A stretch of DNA of 64,000 nucleotides from Nonomuraea cavernae (GCF_014646355.1 NZ_BMNH01000019.1:64126-128125), one strand, 5' to 3'. Positions 18,609-28,832 are shown, counted from the first letter of the stretch. Made by a program: numbers and translations. The notes: generated by a model not told the origin, from the sequence alone.

Positions 18609-19262
18609 ATGAACGCGCGACCGGCGAAGGGCGGCGGCCGGTGGGTTTCGGTGCCGCCCGAGCGCGTGCACCCGTGGATCGACGGCTTCGCCGCCCGGCA
18701 CGGCTCCTTCGAGGCCGCCGGTGACGGGCTGGTGGTGCGCCTGGTGGCCGCCGACGGGGCGCTGGCCGAGTTGCACGTCCCCTTCCCGCCGATGCGGCCG
18801 GGGCCGCCGCACGTCACCCGGCTGGTCACGCACGCGCGGGCCGAGCGGCGCGTGGGCGTGGTGCTGGTGCGGCTGGGCGGCTACGCGGCCGGAGTGTTCC
18901 ACGGGTCGCGGCTGGTGGCCTCCAAGGTCGGCTCCCGGCTGGTCCAGGGGCGCACCGCCGCGGGCGGCTGGTCGCAGCAGCGTTTCGCCCGGCGCAGGCA
19001 GAACCAGGCGGGCCAGGCCGTCGAGTCGGCCGTGGAGACGGCGCTGCGGGTGCTGTCGCCGCACCTGGCCGAGCTGGACGCGGTCGTGTTCGGCGGTGAC
19101 CGCCGCGCGGTCGACACCCTTCGGGCCGACCGGCGGCTGGCGCCGCTCCTGGCCCTCGAATCCGAGCCGTTCCTCGTGGTGCCGGACCCGAAGCTGGCGG
19201 TGCTGCGCGAGACGCCCAAGCTGTTTCGCGAGGTACGGATCCGGGTGGTCGACCCCGCCTGA
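18609..19262 (+). CDS. acVLRF1 family peptidyl-tRNA hydrolase (Vms1-like release factor)
   Basis: The 217-residue protein matches actinobacterial acVLRF1, a relative of eukaryotic Vms1/ANKZF1 that releases stalled peptides from ribosomes. The catalytic-loop region GGWSQQRFARRRQNQ lies at about 118-132, with the Gly-Ser/Gln element characteristic of the VLRF1 domain and a basic patch for rRNA. The eRF1-like fold follows, including LDAVVFGGDRRAVDTL. It starts 35 bases after hisG, but its function is ribosome quality control rather than histidine synthesis. Downstream is a GC-rich tandem repeat. Confidence 0.83.
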   Translation: MNARPAKGGGRWVSVPPERVHPWIDGFAARHGSFEAAGDGLVVRLVAADGALAELHVPFPPMRPGPPHVTRLVTHARAERRVGVVLVRLGGYAAGVFHGSRLVASKVGSRLVQGRTAAGGWSQQRFARRRQNQAGQAVESAVETALRVLSPHLAELDAVVFGGDRRAVDTLRADRRLAPLLALESEPFLVVPDPKLAVLRETPKLFREVRIRVVDPA

Positions 19263-19295
19263 GACGCCGCCTGCGGCCCGCGCAGGGACGCGTCC

Positions 19296-19424
19296 GGGAC
19301 CTGCCGGGCCCCCCTGGGGCCTGCCGGAACCGTCTGGGACCTGCTGGGATCTGCTGGGATCTGCTGGAACCCGTCTGGGACCTGCCGGGGTCTGCCGGGA
19401 CCCGTCTGGGACCTGCCGGGGACC
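19296..19424. repeat. Degenerate 10-bp minisatellite array
   Basis: The gap after acVLRF1 is built from repeats of GGGAYCTGCY. Larger units start with CGTCTGGGACCTGC at 19331, 19372 and 19403, spaced 41 and 31 bases, so they differ by whole 10-base steps. That is the pattern of a variable-number tandem repeat. It has no spacers and no CRISPR features. Function is unknown. Confidence 0.75.
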
Positions 19425-19495
19425 ATCCTCAGGAAGCAAACCGGAAGATCCCGCCGAGCGCCTCGTGGTGGCCGTCCGGGGTGGGTTTCGCCTGG

Positions 19496-20314
19496 TCAGC
19501 GCTCGAAGGCGGGTGCGTGGTCGGCGAGGAAGGCGGCCAGGGAGCGGGGCGGGTGCCCGGTGATGTCCTGGACGGCCGTGGTGACCGTGGACCAGCGGCC
19601 GTCCCCGATCTCGGCCATGAGCGCGGCGAGATCGTGGCTGACCGGCTCCGGGAGGCCCTGCCGGGCGAGATGGGCGGCCATCTCCGGCACCGGCAGGTCG
19701 GTGTACTCGACCGGCCGGCCCAGGGCGGCGCCGATCGCGGCGGCGATCTCGTCGTGGGAGTGCGCCTCGGGACCGGTGAGGACATGGACGCCGCTCTCAC
19801 CGACCGGGCGGGTCAGCAGCGCCGCGGCCACGTCCGCGATGTCCCGGGCGTCGATGTAGCCCACCGGGGCGGAGCCGTACGAGCCGTACATGCGGCCGCC
19901 GCGCACCTCGGCCGGGAGGTTCTGCATGAACCCCACGGGCTCAAGGATCGACCACGGCACCCCCGACTTCCTGAGGTGGGCGTCGACCTCGCCGTGCGCG
20001 CCGCCGCCGAGGAGAGCGCCGGGCGTGGCGCCGCGCACCGACACGGTCACGATCTGCCCGGCGCCCGCCTCGCGGGCCAGGTCGATCATCCGCTGGTGGG
20101 CCTGGACGAACCCCGGCCAGAGCGAGCTGTTGAGAAAGAGCCGGTCGCCGGGCGAGAGGGCGGCGGCGATGGTCTCCGGCCGTTCGAGGTCGCCGAGCAC
20201 GTGGGCGCAGTCGAGGTCGGCCGGGCGGCGGAGCACGGCGACGACGTCCTCGCCGCGAAGTCTCTCGATGAGCGCCCTGCCGATCGTGCCCGTGGCGCCG
20301 GTCACCAGGATCAT
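19496..20314 (-). CDS. NmrA-like NAD(P)-binding oxidoreductase
   Basis: The 272-residue atypical SDR begins MILVTGATGTIGRALIERL, a GxxGxxG nucleotide-binding motif, and has the NmrA/NAD(P)H-azoreductase pattern with substrate residues in WSILEPVGFMQNL and YIDARDIADVAAALL. It lacks the classical YxxxK catalytic pair. ATG 20314 has AGGAGG six bases upstream. It is divergent from a TetR regulator at 20400 that probably controls it. Members act as redox sensors or small quinone/azo reductases; the substrate is unknown. Confidence 0.83.
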   Translation of the reverse strand: MILVTGATGTIGRALIERLRGEDVVAVLRRPADLDCAHVLGDLERPETIAAALSPGDRLFLNSSLWPGFVQAHQRMIDLAREAGAGQIVTVSVRGATPGALLGGGAHGEVDAHLRKSGVPWSILEPVGFMQNLPAEVRGGRMYGSYGSAPVGYIDARDIADVAAALLTRPVGESGVHVLTGPEAHSHDEIAAAIGAALGRPVEYTDLPVPEMAAHLARQGLPEPVSHDLAALMAEIGDGRWSTVTTAVQDITGHPPRSLAAFLADHAPAFER

Positions 20315-20331
20315 GTCGGGTCCTCCTAAGT

Positions 20332-20365
20332 GGAATATCGAATTCCGGTTAGCGGACGATACAAT
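20332..20365. promoter_or_regulatory. Candidate TetR operator and promoter in the divergent gap
   Basis: GGAATATCGAATTCC (20332-20346) is an inverted repeat with five-base arms between the divergent oxidoreductase and TetR genes. A -10-like TACAAT follows at 20360-20365, 35 bases before the TetR GTG. The repeat would overlap the -35 position, fitting autorepression. Binding is inferred from layout only. Confidence 0.4.
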
Positions 20366-20399
20366 AAGCGGAATCTCTTCGTCCAGTTCGGAGTCGTAC

Positions 20400-20975
20400 G
20401 TGCGCGCGGACGCCAGACGCAACCTCGACAAGATCCTCGACGCGGCCGCCGACGTGATCGCCGAGCGCGGTGTCAACGCGCCCATGGAGCTCATCGCCCG
20501 TCGGGCGGGCGTCGGAGTCGGCACGCTCTACCGGCGTTTTCCCGACCGCGGCGCGCTGATCGCGGCCATCGGCGACCACTACGTCCACTCCCTCGCCGCC
20601 GCCCTGGACAGCGCCGTCCAGGGCGCGCCCGACGCCTGGACCGGGCTGTACGACTTCGTCGTGTGGGCGGGAGATCCCGGCCGCGGCGCGCTCGCCACCG
20701 CGCTGGCCGACGTGCCCGAGGAGACCTTCACCGACCGCGCCGAGTTCGCCGGGGCGCGCCGGGAGTGGCTGGAGCGGCTCGACGAACTGGTCCGCCAGGC
20801 CCAGGCCGAGGGGGCGCTGCGACTCGACGTCGGCACCGACGACATCGTGGCGCTGCTCGGTCTGTTCGCCTGCCATCCCGCCGGCCTGCCGGCCCACATC
20901 GCCGCCCGGCCGGAGCGGTTCCTGCGCCTCATGCTCGACGGCATGCGGGCGAGCGCGGCCACGCCCGCCGATTGA
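20400..20975 (+). CDS. TetR/AcrR family transcriptional regulator
   Basis: The 191-residue protein has an N-terminal TetR helix-turn-helix (about 5-50: ILDAAADVIAERGVNAPMELIARRAGVGVGTLYRRFPDRGAL) and a C-terminal ligand domain. GTG 20400 has GGAG six bases upstream and begins just before the conserved RRNLDKILDAA. It is divergently oriented to the NmrA-like oxidoreductase and likely represses it and itself. The inducer is unknown. Confidence 0.87.
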   Translation: MRADARRNLDKILDAAADVIAERGVNAPMELIARRAGVGVGTLYRRFPDRGALIAAIGDHYVHSLAAALDSAVQGAPDAWTGLYDFVVWAGDPGRGALATALADVPEETFTDRAEFAGARREWLERLDELVRQAQAEGALRLDVGTDDIVALLGLFACHPAGLPAHIAARPERFLRLMLDGMRASAATPAD

Positions 20976-21074
20976 GCCGGTGCGTAACCGGCCCGGTGGT
21001 CAGCCGGAACCCGACGGTGATCGCGGGGCGCCCGCCGGAGGTTTATCCGGAGGTGGAACCCCAGATCGGGGTCA

Positions 21075-21149
21075 TACACTGATCTGTATGCACACTCCCG
21101 ATTGACCGGCGTCGCACGCCCAAACCCTCGTTTCCTAGCTCGGGAGTGT
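21075..21149 (+). promoter_or_regulatory. Possible leaderless upstream ORF and attenuator of the ABC-F gene
   Basis: A -10-like TACACT (21075-21080) is followed after seven bases by a five-codon ORF, ATG 21088 to TGA 21105, encoding MHTPD. Its second half forms the left arm (ACACTCCCGA, 21092-21101) of a perfect 10-bp inverted repeat. The right arm (TCGGGAGTGT, 21140-21149) contains the only purine-rich site before ABC-F ATG 21160. A small hairpin GGCGT/ACGCC lies between. Ribosome stalling on the small ORF could free the right arm. Several ABC-F resistance genes are known to use upstream-ORF attenuation. Confidence 0.45.
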
Positions 21150-21159
21150 CCCGTCAACC

Positions 21160-22758
<1,599 letters not shown>

Positions 22759-22871
22759 TCTTAATTTGGGTGGGTACGGATCTTTTCCCGTGGAGTAGGT
22801 AGCCGATCCCGCTGAAATGACTGATCATGGCGGAGTAACGCTGCGGAAGTCCGGCACTACAGGAGGTACTC

Positions 22872-23087
22872 GTGGCCGAGACACTGAAGAAGGGCACCCG
22901 GGTCACCGGGGCCGACCGTGAGAAGCTGGCAGGCGATCTCAAGAAGCGCTATGCAGCGGGTGAGAGCATCCGTGCGCTGGCCGCTTCGACCGGCCGGTCC
23001 TACGGGTTCATCCACCGCATCCTGAGCGAGTCCGGTGTGACTCTGCGCGGGCGCGGAGGGGCGACCCGAGGCAAGTCCAAGCGCTGA
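22872..23087 (+). CDS. Small helix-turn-helix protein (71 aa)
   Basis: The 71-residue basic protein has a central helix-turn-helix (GESIRALAASTGRSYGFIHRILSES, about 31-55) and a lysine/arginine-rich C-terminus. GTG 22872 has AGGAGG four bases upstream. Very similar small HTH proteins are widespread in actinomycetes, often beside an enoyl-CoA hydratase gene as here. It probably binds DNA, but its targets are unknown. Confidence 0.85.
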   Translation: MAETLKKGTRVTGADREKLAGDLKKRYAAGESIRALAASTGRSYGFIHRILSESGVTLRGRGGATRGKSKR

Positions 23088-23206
23088 CGGCCGCCTCGGA
23101 ACGTGCGACCGCAGCCGCTCGTCCCCAGTCAGCCAGCCGTCGCGCCCGAGCCAGAACGATATTCTGTAGGCTCGGGCGCGACGGTCTAGCACAGAGGGAG
23201 CGGGCG

Positions 23207-24040
23207 ATGGCGGAAGCGAAGGCGCCACAACAGCGCGGGGGGCAGACGGAGGACGTCTCTGCCGAGACACTGGCGGAGATCGGACTGCGTTTCGAGGTGG
23301 ACGGTGAGATCGCGACGATCACGCTGGACCGGCCGGACAAGCGAAACGCGCAGACGTTCGCGACCTGGTCGGCGCTGGCCCGCATCGGCGACAGCCTGCC
23401 GGAGCAGGTGCGCGTCGTCGTGGTGCAAGGTGAGGGACCGTCCTTCTCGGCAGGGATCGACCTGCGCATGTTCACACCCGAAGGAGTGCCCGGACAGGGC
23501 TCGTTCGGCTCGGCGGCGCGACTCGACAGCGCATCGTTCGAGCAGCGGATCCAGGAAGCCCAACAGGGATTCCGTTGGCTCCGCAGACCAGAGATCGTTT
23601 CCATCGCGGCCGTGCACGGTCACGCCATCGGCGCGGGATTTCAGCTCGCGCTCTCCTGTGACCTGCGGATCGTGGCCGACGACGTAAAATTCTGCATGAA
23701 AGAGCCCGCACTGGGGCTGGTGCCCGATCTGACCGGCACCAAGCCGCTGGTCGAGCTGGTCGGCCTGGCCAAGGCGATCGACATCTGCCTGACCGCCAGG
23801 TTCGTGGAGGCCGACGAGGCCATGCGCATCGGCCTCGCCGAGCGAGTAGTCGCGGGGGGCGACCTCGCCAAAGCCGTACAGGACAAGGCCGCTGAGCTGC
23901 TGTCGACCAACCGGGACGCGGCGGCGGCGACCAAGCGACTCCTCCAGGGCGCGCAGAGCCGCACCCTGGAGGAGCAGTGCGCGGCCGAAGGAGCCGAGCA
24001 GATCAAACGGCTCAGGGCGATGTTCGGCGGAGCCGCCTGA
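23207..24040 (+). CDS. Enoyl-CoA hydratase/isomerase family protein
   Basis: The 277-residue crotonase-fold protein has the N-terminal pattern ATITLDRPDKRNAQ, the oxyanion-hole segment VQGEGPSFSAGIDLRMF, and the second oxyanion block AAVHGHAIGAGFQLALSCDLRIVADD, followed by KFCMKEPALGLVPDL. It should hydrate or isomerise an acyl-CoA, possibly in fatty-acid degradation. ATG 23207 follows GAGGGAG. A 31-residue N-terminal extension is low-complexity. The exact substrate is not assignable. Confidence 0.87.
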   Translation: MAEAKAPQQRGGQTEDVSAETLAEIGLRFEVDGEIATITLDRPDKRNAQTFATWSALARIGDSLPEQVRVVVVQGEGPSFSAGIDLRMFTPEGVPGQGSFGSAARLDSASFEQRIQEAQQGFRWLRRPEIVSIAAVHGHAIGAGFQLALSCDLRIVADDVKFCMKEPALGLVPDLTGTKPLVELVGLAKAIDICLTARFVEADEAMRIGLAERVVAGGDLAKAVQDKAAELLSTNRDAAAATKRLLQGAQSRTLEEQCAAEGAEQIKRLRAMFGGAA

Positions 24041-24111
24041 GTTTCGCGCTGAGCTGACCCGGGAATCGTCATGAGTCCCCACGGCGCTCATACCGGGGGA
24101 GGAGGCCCCGG

Positions 24112-25980
24112 ATGTCGATGATGGGAGGGGGTTTCGGCCCCCATGTGATGGCGTCGCTGCGACGCGACGATTCGGTGACCAAGCAGCGGCTCACACCGGG
24201 CACGGTGCGGCGCATCGCGCGTTACGCGAGGCCGCACACCCGGCAGATCTGCGCGTTTCTCCTGCTCGTGGTCGCGGGCGCGGTCATCGTGGTCGCCAAC
24301 CCGCTGCTGATGAAGGCGATCATCGACGACGGCATCCTGCCGAAGCGCGGCGACGTGGTGATCGGCCTGGCGGCGGCGATCGCGGCGCTGGCGGTCGTCG
24401 ACGCCGGCCTCACGCTGGCGCAGCGCTGGTTCTCCGCCCGCATCGGCGAAGGGCTCATCTACGACCTGCGCACCGAGGTGTTCGACCACGTGCAGCGGAT
24501 GCCCGTGGCCTTCTTCATGCGCGCGCAGACCGGCGCCCTGGTCTCCCGGCTCAACACCGACGTCATCGGCGCGCAGCGGGCCCTGACCAGCACTCTGTCG
24601 TCGGTGGTGGCCAACGTCATCAGCCTGGTGCTCGTGCTCGGCGCGATGCTGGTGCTGTCGTGGCAGGTGACGCTGGCCGCGCTGGTGCTGCTGCCGATCT
24701 TCGTCATCCCGGCCAAGCTGGTGGGGCGGCGCATGTCGGTGCTCACCCGCGAGCAGATGCAGCTCGACGCCGAGATGAGCTCGGTCACCACCGAGCGGTT
24801 CAACGTGGCCGGCGCGATGGTCGCCAAGCTCTACGGCAGGCCCGACGACGACGCGGCCGTGTTCGGCGCCCGGGCCGCCCGGGTGCGCGACGTGGGCGTC
24901 ACGGTCGGAATGTACGGAACGGTGTTCAGGGTCGCGCTCGGCCTGGTCGCGGCGCTGGCCACCGCGCTGGTCTACGGGATCGGCGGCGTGCTGTCGGTCA
25001 ACGGCGTGTTCGAGCTGGGCACGCTGGTCGCCCTGGCGGCGCTGCTCATGCGTCTGTACGGCCCGCTCACCTCACTGTCCAACGTGCACGTCGACGTGAT
25101 GACCGCGCTGGTCAGCTTCGACCGGGTCTTCGAGATCCTCGACCTGAAGCCGATGGTCGCCGAGCGGCCCGGCGCCGAGCCGGTGCCCGAGGGCCCGGTG
25201 ACGATCGAGTTCGACGACGTCCACTTCCGCTACCCGTCGGCCGAGGAGGTCTCGCTGGCCTCCCTGGAGTCGGTCGCCAGGCAGGACACCGGCCCCTCGC
25301 AGCCGGTGCTCAGGGGCGTCTCCTTCACCGCCAAGCCGGGGCAGCTGATCGCCCTGGTCGGCCCCTCGGGGGCGGGCAAGACCACGATCACCTCGCTGGT
25401 GTCGCGGCTCTACGACGTCAATGAGGGGGCGGTCCGCGTCAACGGGCTCGACGTGCGCGACGCGACGCTCGCGTCGCTGCGCGACACCGTCGGCGTGGTC
25501 ATGCAGGATCCCCATCTCTACCACGACACGATCGAGGCCAACCTGCGCTACGCGCGTCCCGGGGCGAGCGAGGAGGAGCTGTGGGAGGCGCTGAGGGCCG
25601 CGCAGATCGGCGACCTGATCGAGTCGCTGCCCGACGGGCTGGAGACCGTGGTGGGCGACCGCGGTTACCGGCTGTCCGGCGGTGAGAAGCAGCGGCTGGC
25701 TCTGGCCCGGCTGCTGCTCAAGGCGCCGCGCGTGGTCGTGCTCGACGAGGCCACCGCGCACCTCGACTCCGAGTCGGAGGCGGCCGTGCAGCGGGCGCTG
25801 AAGACCGCCCTGCAGGGCCGCACCTCGCTGGTCATCGCGCACCGGCTGTCGACGATCCGGGAGGCCGACGAGATCCTCGTGGTCCAGGACGGCCGCATCG
25901 CCGAGCGGGGCCGGCACGACGAGCTGCTCCGGCGCGGCGGGCTCTACGCCGAGCTCTACCGCACGCAGTTCAGCCGGTGA
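24112..25980 (+). CDS. ABC exporter, fused permease and ATPase (MsbA/MDR type)
   Basis: The 622-residue half-transporter has six membrane helices in residues 35-330 and a C-terminal ABC domain with Walker A GPSGAGKTT (about 419-427), signature LSGGEKQRLALARLL, Walker B VVVLDEATAHLDSE and the H-loop VIAHRLSTI. An unusual insertion of about 20 residues (EVSLASLESVARQDTGPSQP) follows the A-loop FRYPSAE. It probably works as a homodimer exporting lipid or drug. ATG 24112 has GGAGGAGG nine bases upstream. Confidence 0.9.
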   Translation: MSMMGGGFGPHVMASLRRDDSVTKQRLTPGTVRRIARYARPHTRQICAFLLLVVAGAVIVVANPLLMKAIIDDGILPKRGDVVIGLAAAIAALAVVDAGLTLAQRWFSARIGEGLIYDLRTEVFDHVQRMPVAFFMRAQTGALVSRLNTDVIGAQRALTSTLSSVVANVISLVLVLGAMLVLSWQVTLAALVLLPIFVIPAKLVGRRMSVLTREQMQLDAEMSSVTTERFNVAGAMVAKLYGRPDDDAAVFGARAARVRDVGVTVGMYGTVFRVALGLVAALATALVYGIGGVLSVNGVFELGTLVALAALLMRLYGPLTSLSNVHVDVMTALVSFDRVFEILDLKPMVAERPGAEPVPEGPVTIEFDDVHFRYPSAEEVSLASLESVARQDTGPSQPVLRGVSFTAKPGQLIALVGPSGAGKTTITSLVSRLYDVNEGAVRVNGLDVRDATLASLRDTVGVVMQDPHLYHDTIEANLRYARPGASEEELWEALRAAQIGDLIESLPDGLETVVGDRGYRLSGGEKQRLALARLLLKAPRVVVLDEATAHLDSESEAAVQRALKTALQGRTSLVIAHRLSTIREADEILVVQDGRIAERGRHDELLRRGGLYAELYRTQFSR

Positions 25981-25995
25981 GGCAGCCCCGTCGGG

Positions 25996-26877
25996 TCAGG
26001 TGAGGTAGCCCAGCCGGGTGAGCTCCTGCCTGGCCACCTTCTCCACGAGCTCCAGGTCGTCCGGCCGCAGCCGGGTGCGCCAGGAGCCGACCTCGGGGGC
26101 GCGCGTGCCGTACAGGGCCACCTTGGAGACGCGCGTCTCCAGGAAGTCGGTGAGGGCCGCCACCGACTCGGCGGGCCGCCGCAGCAGGTCCTCGTAGCGC
26201 AGCGTCAGCAGCCGGCCGGCGGGCAGCTCCTGGCGCAGCGTGGCGCTGAGCCGGACGGCGCTGCGCCAGCGCAGCGCGCTCTTGCCCGCGACGGGCATGG
26301 TCTTCCACCGCTCGACGTGTTCGTCGCGGTTGACGCCGAGGAAGTCGTTGGGGAACTCGGTGTGCTCGGCCAGCATCACCGGCTTGAACCAGGCCAGGCA
26401 GGCCGGGTCGGCGAGCATGTCGGCGACCACGTCGCGGCCGTCGCGGATCAGCTGGACGAACTGCGCGTCGGGGAAGGCCTGCTGGAGCACCGAGGCGCTG
26501 TAGAGCAAGTCGGGGCTGCCGTCGCCGAAGCGGGTGATCGAGCCCGCTGACACGCACGGGCCGCTGCCGGTGACGCCGCCCGCCTCACGGCACGGCTCGG
26601 CGCACTGCTCGCAGGCGCCGGGGAGCACCTGCCACGACTCGGCCAGCGCGTCGCGCAACACGCGCACGGCGCCCGAACCGCGGCCGATCGACGGCTTGCG
26701 GGCGAAGGCGTAGACCACGTGCGCCACGCACGCGCGGCCCATCGTCAGGTGGAAGCCCGGCGATCGCTTCAGGGCGCGCCCCAGCAGATCCGCGCCGGAG
26801 TGCGGGGCTCCCAGCAGGAAGACCGGCTTGCGGACCTTGATGCCGTTGACCACGAGGATGTGGGGCGGAAGTCGCAT
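25996..26877 (-). CDS. Sulfotransferase family protein
   Basis: The 293-residue protein has the PAPS 5'-phosphosulfate loop-like motif VFLLGAPHSGADLLGRAL near residue 18 and the 3'-phosphate site FVQLIRDGRDVVADMLADP near 155. Between them, at about 95-120, lies a cysteine-rich insert (CEQCAEPCREAGGVTGSGPC) that could bind zinc or form disulfides. It would move a sulfuryl group onto an alcohol or glycan. ATG 26877 begins the conserved part; a longer frame to 27012 exists but has no better site. It is divergent from the LD-carboxypeptidase gene. The acceptor is unknown. Confidence 0.8.
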   Translation of the reverse strand: MRLPPHILVVNGIKVRKPVFLLGAPHSGADLLGRALKRSPGFHLTMGRACVAHVVYAFARKPSIGRGSGAVRVLRDALAESWQVLPGACEQCAEPCREAGGVTGSGPCVSAGSITRFGDGSPDLLYSASVLQQAFPDAQFVQLIRDGRDVVADMLADPACLAWFKPVMLAEHTEFPNDFLGVNRDEHVERWKTMPVAGKSALRWRSAVRLSATLRQELPAGRLLTLRYEDLLRRPAESVAALTDFLETRVSKVALYGTRAPEVGSWRTRLRPDDLELVEKVARQELTRLGYLT

Positions 26878-26995
26878 ACGACAGGTAAGTGTGACACCGT
26901 TTGCCAGGTGTACGAGCCAATGTCGGTGTCGCTGCTCACAGCGGCCGGCGTCATCACCGGCCAGGGCGTTCCCACCCTCCTCAAGGAGTTGATCG

Positions 26996-27889
26996 ATGCG
27001 GCAAGGTGACACGGTCGCGATCGTCTCGCCGTCGGGCCCGCCGGACGCCGTCCTGCTGAGACGCGGGATCGCGCGGCTGGAGGAGTTCGGCCTGAAGGTG
27101 GTGACCGGCGAGCACGTGCTCGACCGGCAGGAGCTCGACTTCCTGGCCGGGCCCGACGCGGGGCGCGCCGCCGACCTGCAGGCCGCCTGGTGCGACCCGG
27201 CGGTCTCCGCCGTCTTCTGCTCCCGGGGCGGCTACGGCGCGGCCAAGCTGCTCGACCTGCTCGACTGGGACGCCATGCGGGCGGCGGGGCCCAAGGTCCT
27301 GCTCGGATCCAGCGACATCACGGCGCTCCATCACGCGTTCGCCGCCGAGCTGGGCGTGCCGACGCTGCACGGCCCGATGCCGGCCTGTTCGACGATCGCC
27401 GGCGAGCAGGGCCCGGAGCCCGAGTCCTGGGAGCACCTGCGGGCGGCGCTCTTCGGCACGGCGCCGCCGGTCCGCGCGGCGGCCGTGCTCGCGCCCGGCC
27501 GGGCCGAGGGCGTGCTGACCGGCGGCAACCTGTCGCTGCTCGCGTCCTTGTGCGGCACGCGCTACCAGCCGTCGTTCGCCGGGAGGATCGTGCTGCTGGA
27601 GGACATCGGCGAGGAGCCGTACCGGATCGACCGCATGCTGACCCAGCTGCTGCAGGCGGGCGCGTTCGCCGGGGTGCGGGGCGTCGTGCTCGGCTCGTGG
27701 GTCGAGTGCCGTGACCCGTTCCCCGTGCTGCGTGAGCGTCTGCTGCCGCTCGGGGTGCCGATCCTGGCCGGACTGCCGGTCGGCCATGGATCACCACAGC
27801 TGAGTGTGTGGCTTGGGGCGCTTGGTGTTATCGATACCGAATCGTGCTCGCTGACTGGCATGTTCCGCGACGGCGAGCAGGCAAGGTAG
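26996..27889 (+). CDS. LD-carboxypeptidase (peptidase S66, LdcA-like)
   Basis: The 297-residue protein matches family S66, which removes the terminal D-alanine from tetrapeptides of peptidoglycan in the cytoplasm during recycling. The nucleophile is Ser106 in GSSDITALHHAF. The catalytic glutamate lies in VLLEDIGEEPYRIDR and the histidine in LPVGHGSPQ. The start VAIVSPSGPP is typical. ATG 26996 has AAGGAG nine bases upstream. No other recycling genes are adjacent. Confidence 0.9.
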   Translation: MRQGDTVAIVSPSGPPDAVLLRRGIARLEEFGLKVVTGEHVLDRQELDFLAGPDAGRAADLQAAWCDPAVSAVFCSRGGYGAAKLLDLLDWDAMRAAGPKVLLGSSDITALHHAFAAELGVPTLHGPMPACSTIAGEQGPEPESWEHLRAALFGTAPPVRAAAVLAPGRAEGVLTGGNLSLLASLCGTRYQPSFAGRIVLLEDIGEEPYRIDRMLTQLLQAGAFAGVRGVVLGSWVECRDPFPVLRERLLPLGVPILAGLPVGHGSPQLSVWLGALGVIDTESCSLTGMFRDGEQAR

Positions 27890-27930
27890 GAGAGACAGAT
27901 AGGGGCAAACCGGACAGAAGGGGGCGCGGC

Positions 27931-28794
27931 GTGTTCGGACGCGGCCGGAAGCCCTCGCGTAGAGCGGTCGAGGACGTCGACCTCGACTCGCTCCTCGCGC
28001 TCGTCGCCGAGTCCCGCGGCTACACCTGCGTGTTCTCCGCCGACGGCGGCTCGCTGACGCTGGGCGGCGGCACGGAGATCCGGGTCAGGCTCACCGGGTT
28101 GCGCCGCGAGGCCGGCCGCAGGGCCCGCGAGGACTGGCCGTCCCTGGTCTCCGAGCATCTGGCCAACGCGGTGGCGGCGGCCGGCGACCTGCTCGACGTG
28201 TGCGACCTCGAACAGGCCGGGCCGCTGCTGCGCACCCGCGTCGAGGCGGTCGACGAGGTGCCCGACCTGACCCGGGTGGTGGGCCGCCACCTCAACGGCG
28301 AACTGGTCGAACTCCTCACCGTCGGCTCCCGTCCGGTGCGCCCCGAGGAGGCCGGTTGCTGGCCCATCCCGTCGGGCGAGGCGCTGGGGCTGGCCGTCGC
28401 CAACGTCCGGCGCGCCGAGAGGCTCTCGGCGGAGACCGTCGAGCTGTCCGGCACGCGCGTGACCCGGCTGTCCGGCCGCGACGCCTCGACCGCCACCCAC
28501 CTGCGCTGGCTGCGCGACTACCTGCCGGTGCCGCCCGACGGCGTGCTCGTCGTGCTGCCCGACCCCTACACGCTGCTCGTGCACCCCGTCGACGGGATCG
28601 CCGTGGTGCGGGCCATCGAGCGGCTCCGTGTGCACGCGGCCCGCAACGGAAGGCTCAGCCCGCAGGTCCACTGGTGGCACGACGAGCAGCTGACGCTCAT
28701 CAAGGCCGACGTGGTGCTCCAGCGGGGCCAGACCCGGCTGGTCGTCGCCCCGCCGCCGGAGTTCGCCCGGGTGCTGGCCCGCCTGGCCGTGTAG
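27931..28794 (+). CDS. Conserved hypothetical protein, unknown function
   Basis: I do not recognise this 287-residue soluble protein. It starts VFGRGRKPSRRAVEDVDLDSLLALVAE, has no signal peptide or membrane helix, and ends with a well-ordered block QVHWWHDEQLTLIKADVVLQRGQTRLVVAPP. The length and even codon use suggest a real gene. GTG 27931 has AAGGGGG eight bases upstream; the in-frame GTG at 27808 would overlap the LD-carboxypeptidase gene. It is 41 bases after that gene, so they may share a transcript, and it is convergent with the GH15 gene. Confidence 0.7.
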   Translation: MFGRGRKPSRRAVEDVDLDSLLALVAESRGYTCVFSADGGSLTLGGGTEIRVRLTGLRREAGRRAREDWPSLVSEHLANAVAAAGDLLDVCDLEQAGPLLRTRVEAVDEVPDLTRVVGRHLNGELVELLTVGSRPVRPEEAGCWPIPSGEALGLAVANVRRAERLSAETVELSGTRVTRLSGRDASTATHLRWLRDYLPVPPDGVLVVLPDPYTLLVHPVDGIAVVRAIERLRVHAARNGRLSPQVHWWHDEQLTLIKADVVLQRGQTRLVVAPPPEFARVLARLAV

Positions 28795-28832
28795 GACCCT
28801 CGCGGGGGCGTCCGGGAGCCGGCCCGCCGCGT

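Noticed and set aside
19296-19424. Possible CRISPR or Rho-independent terminator series
   Set aside because: The units are contiguous and degenerate without spacers, and their arms are not complementary enough for a stable stem.
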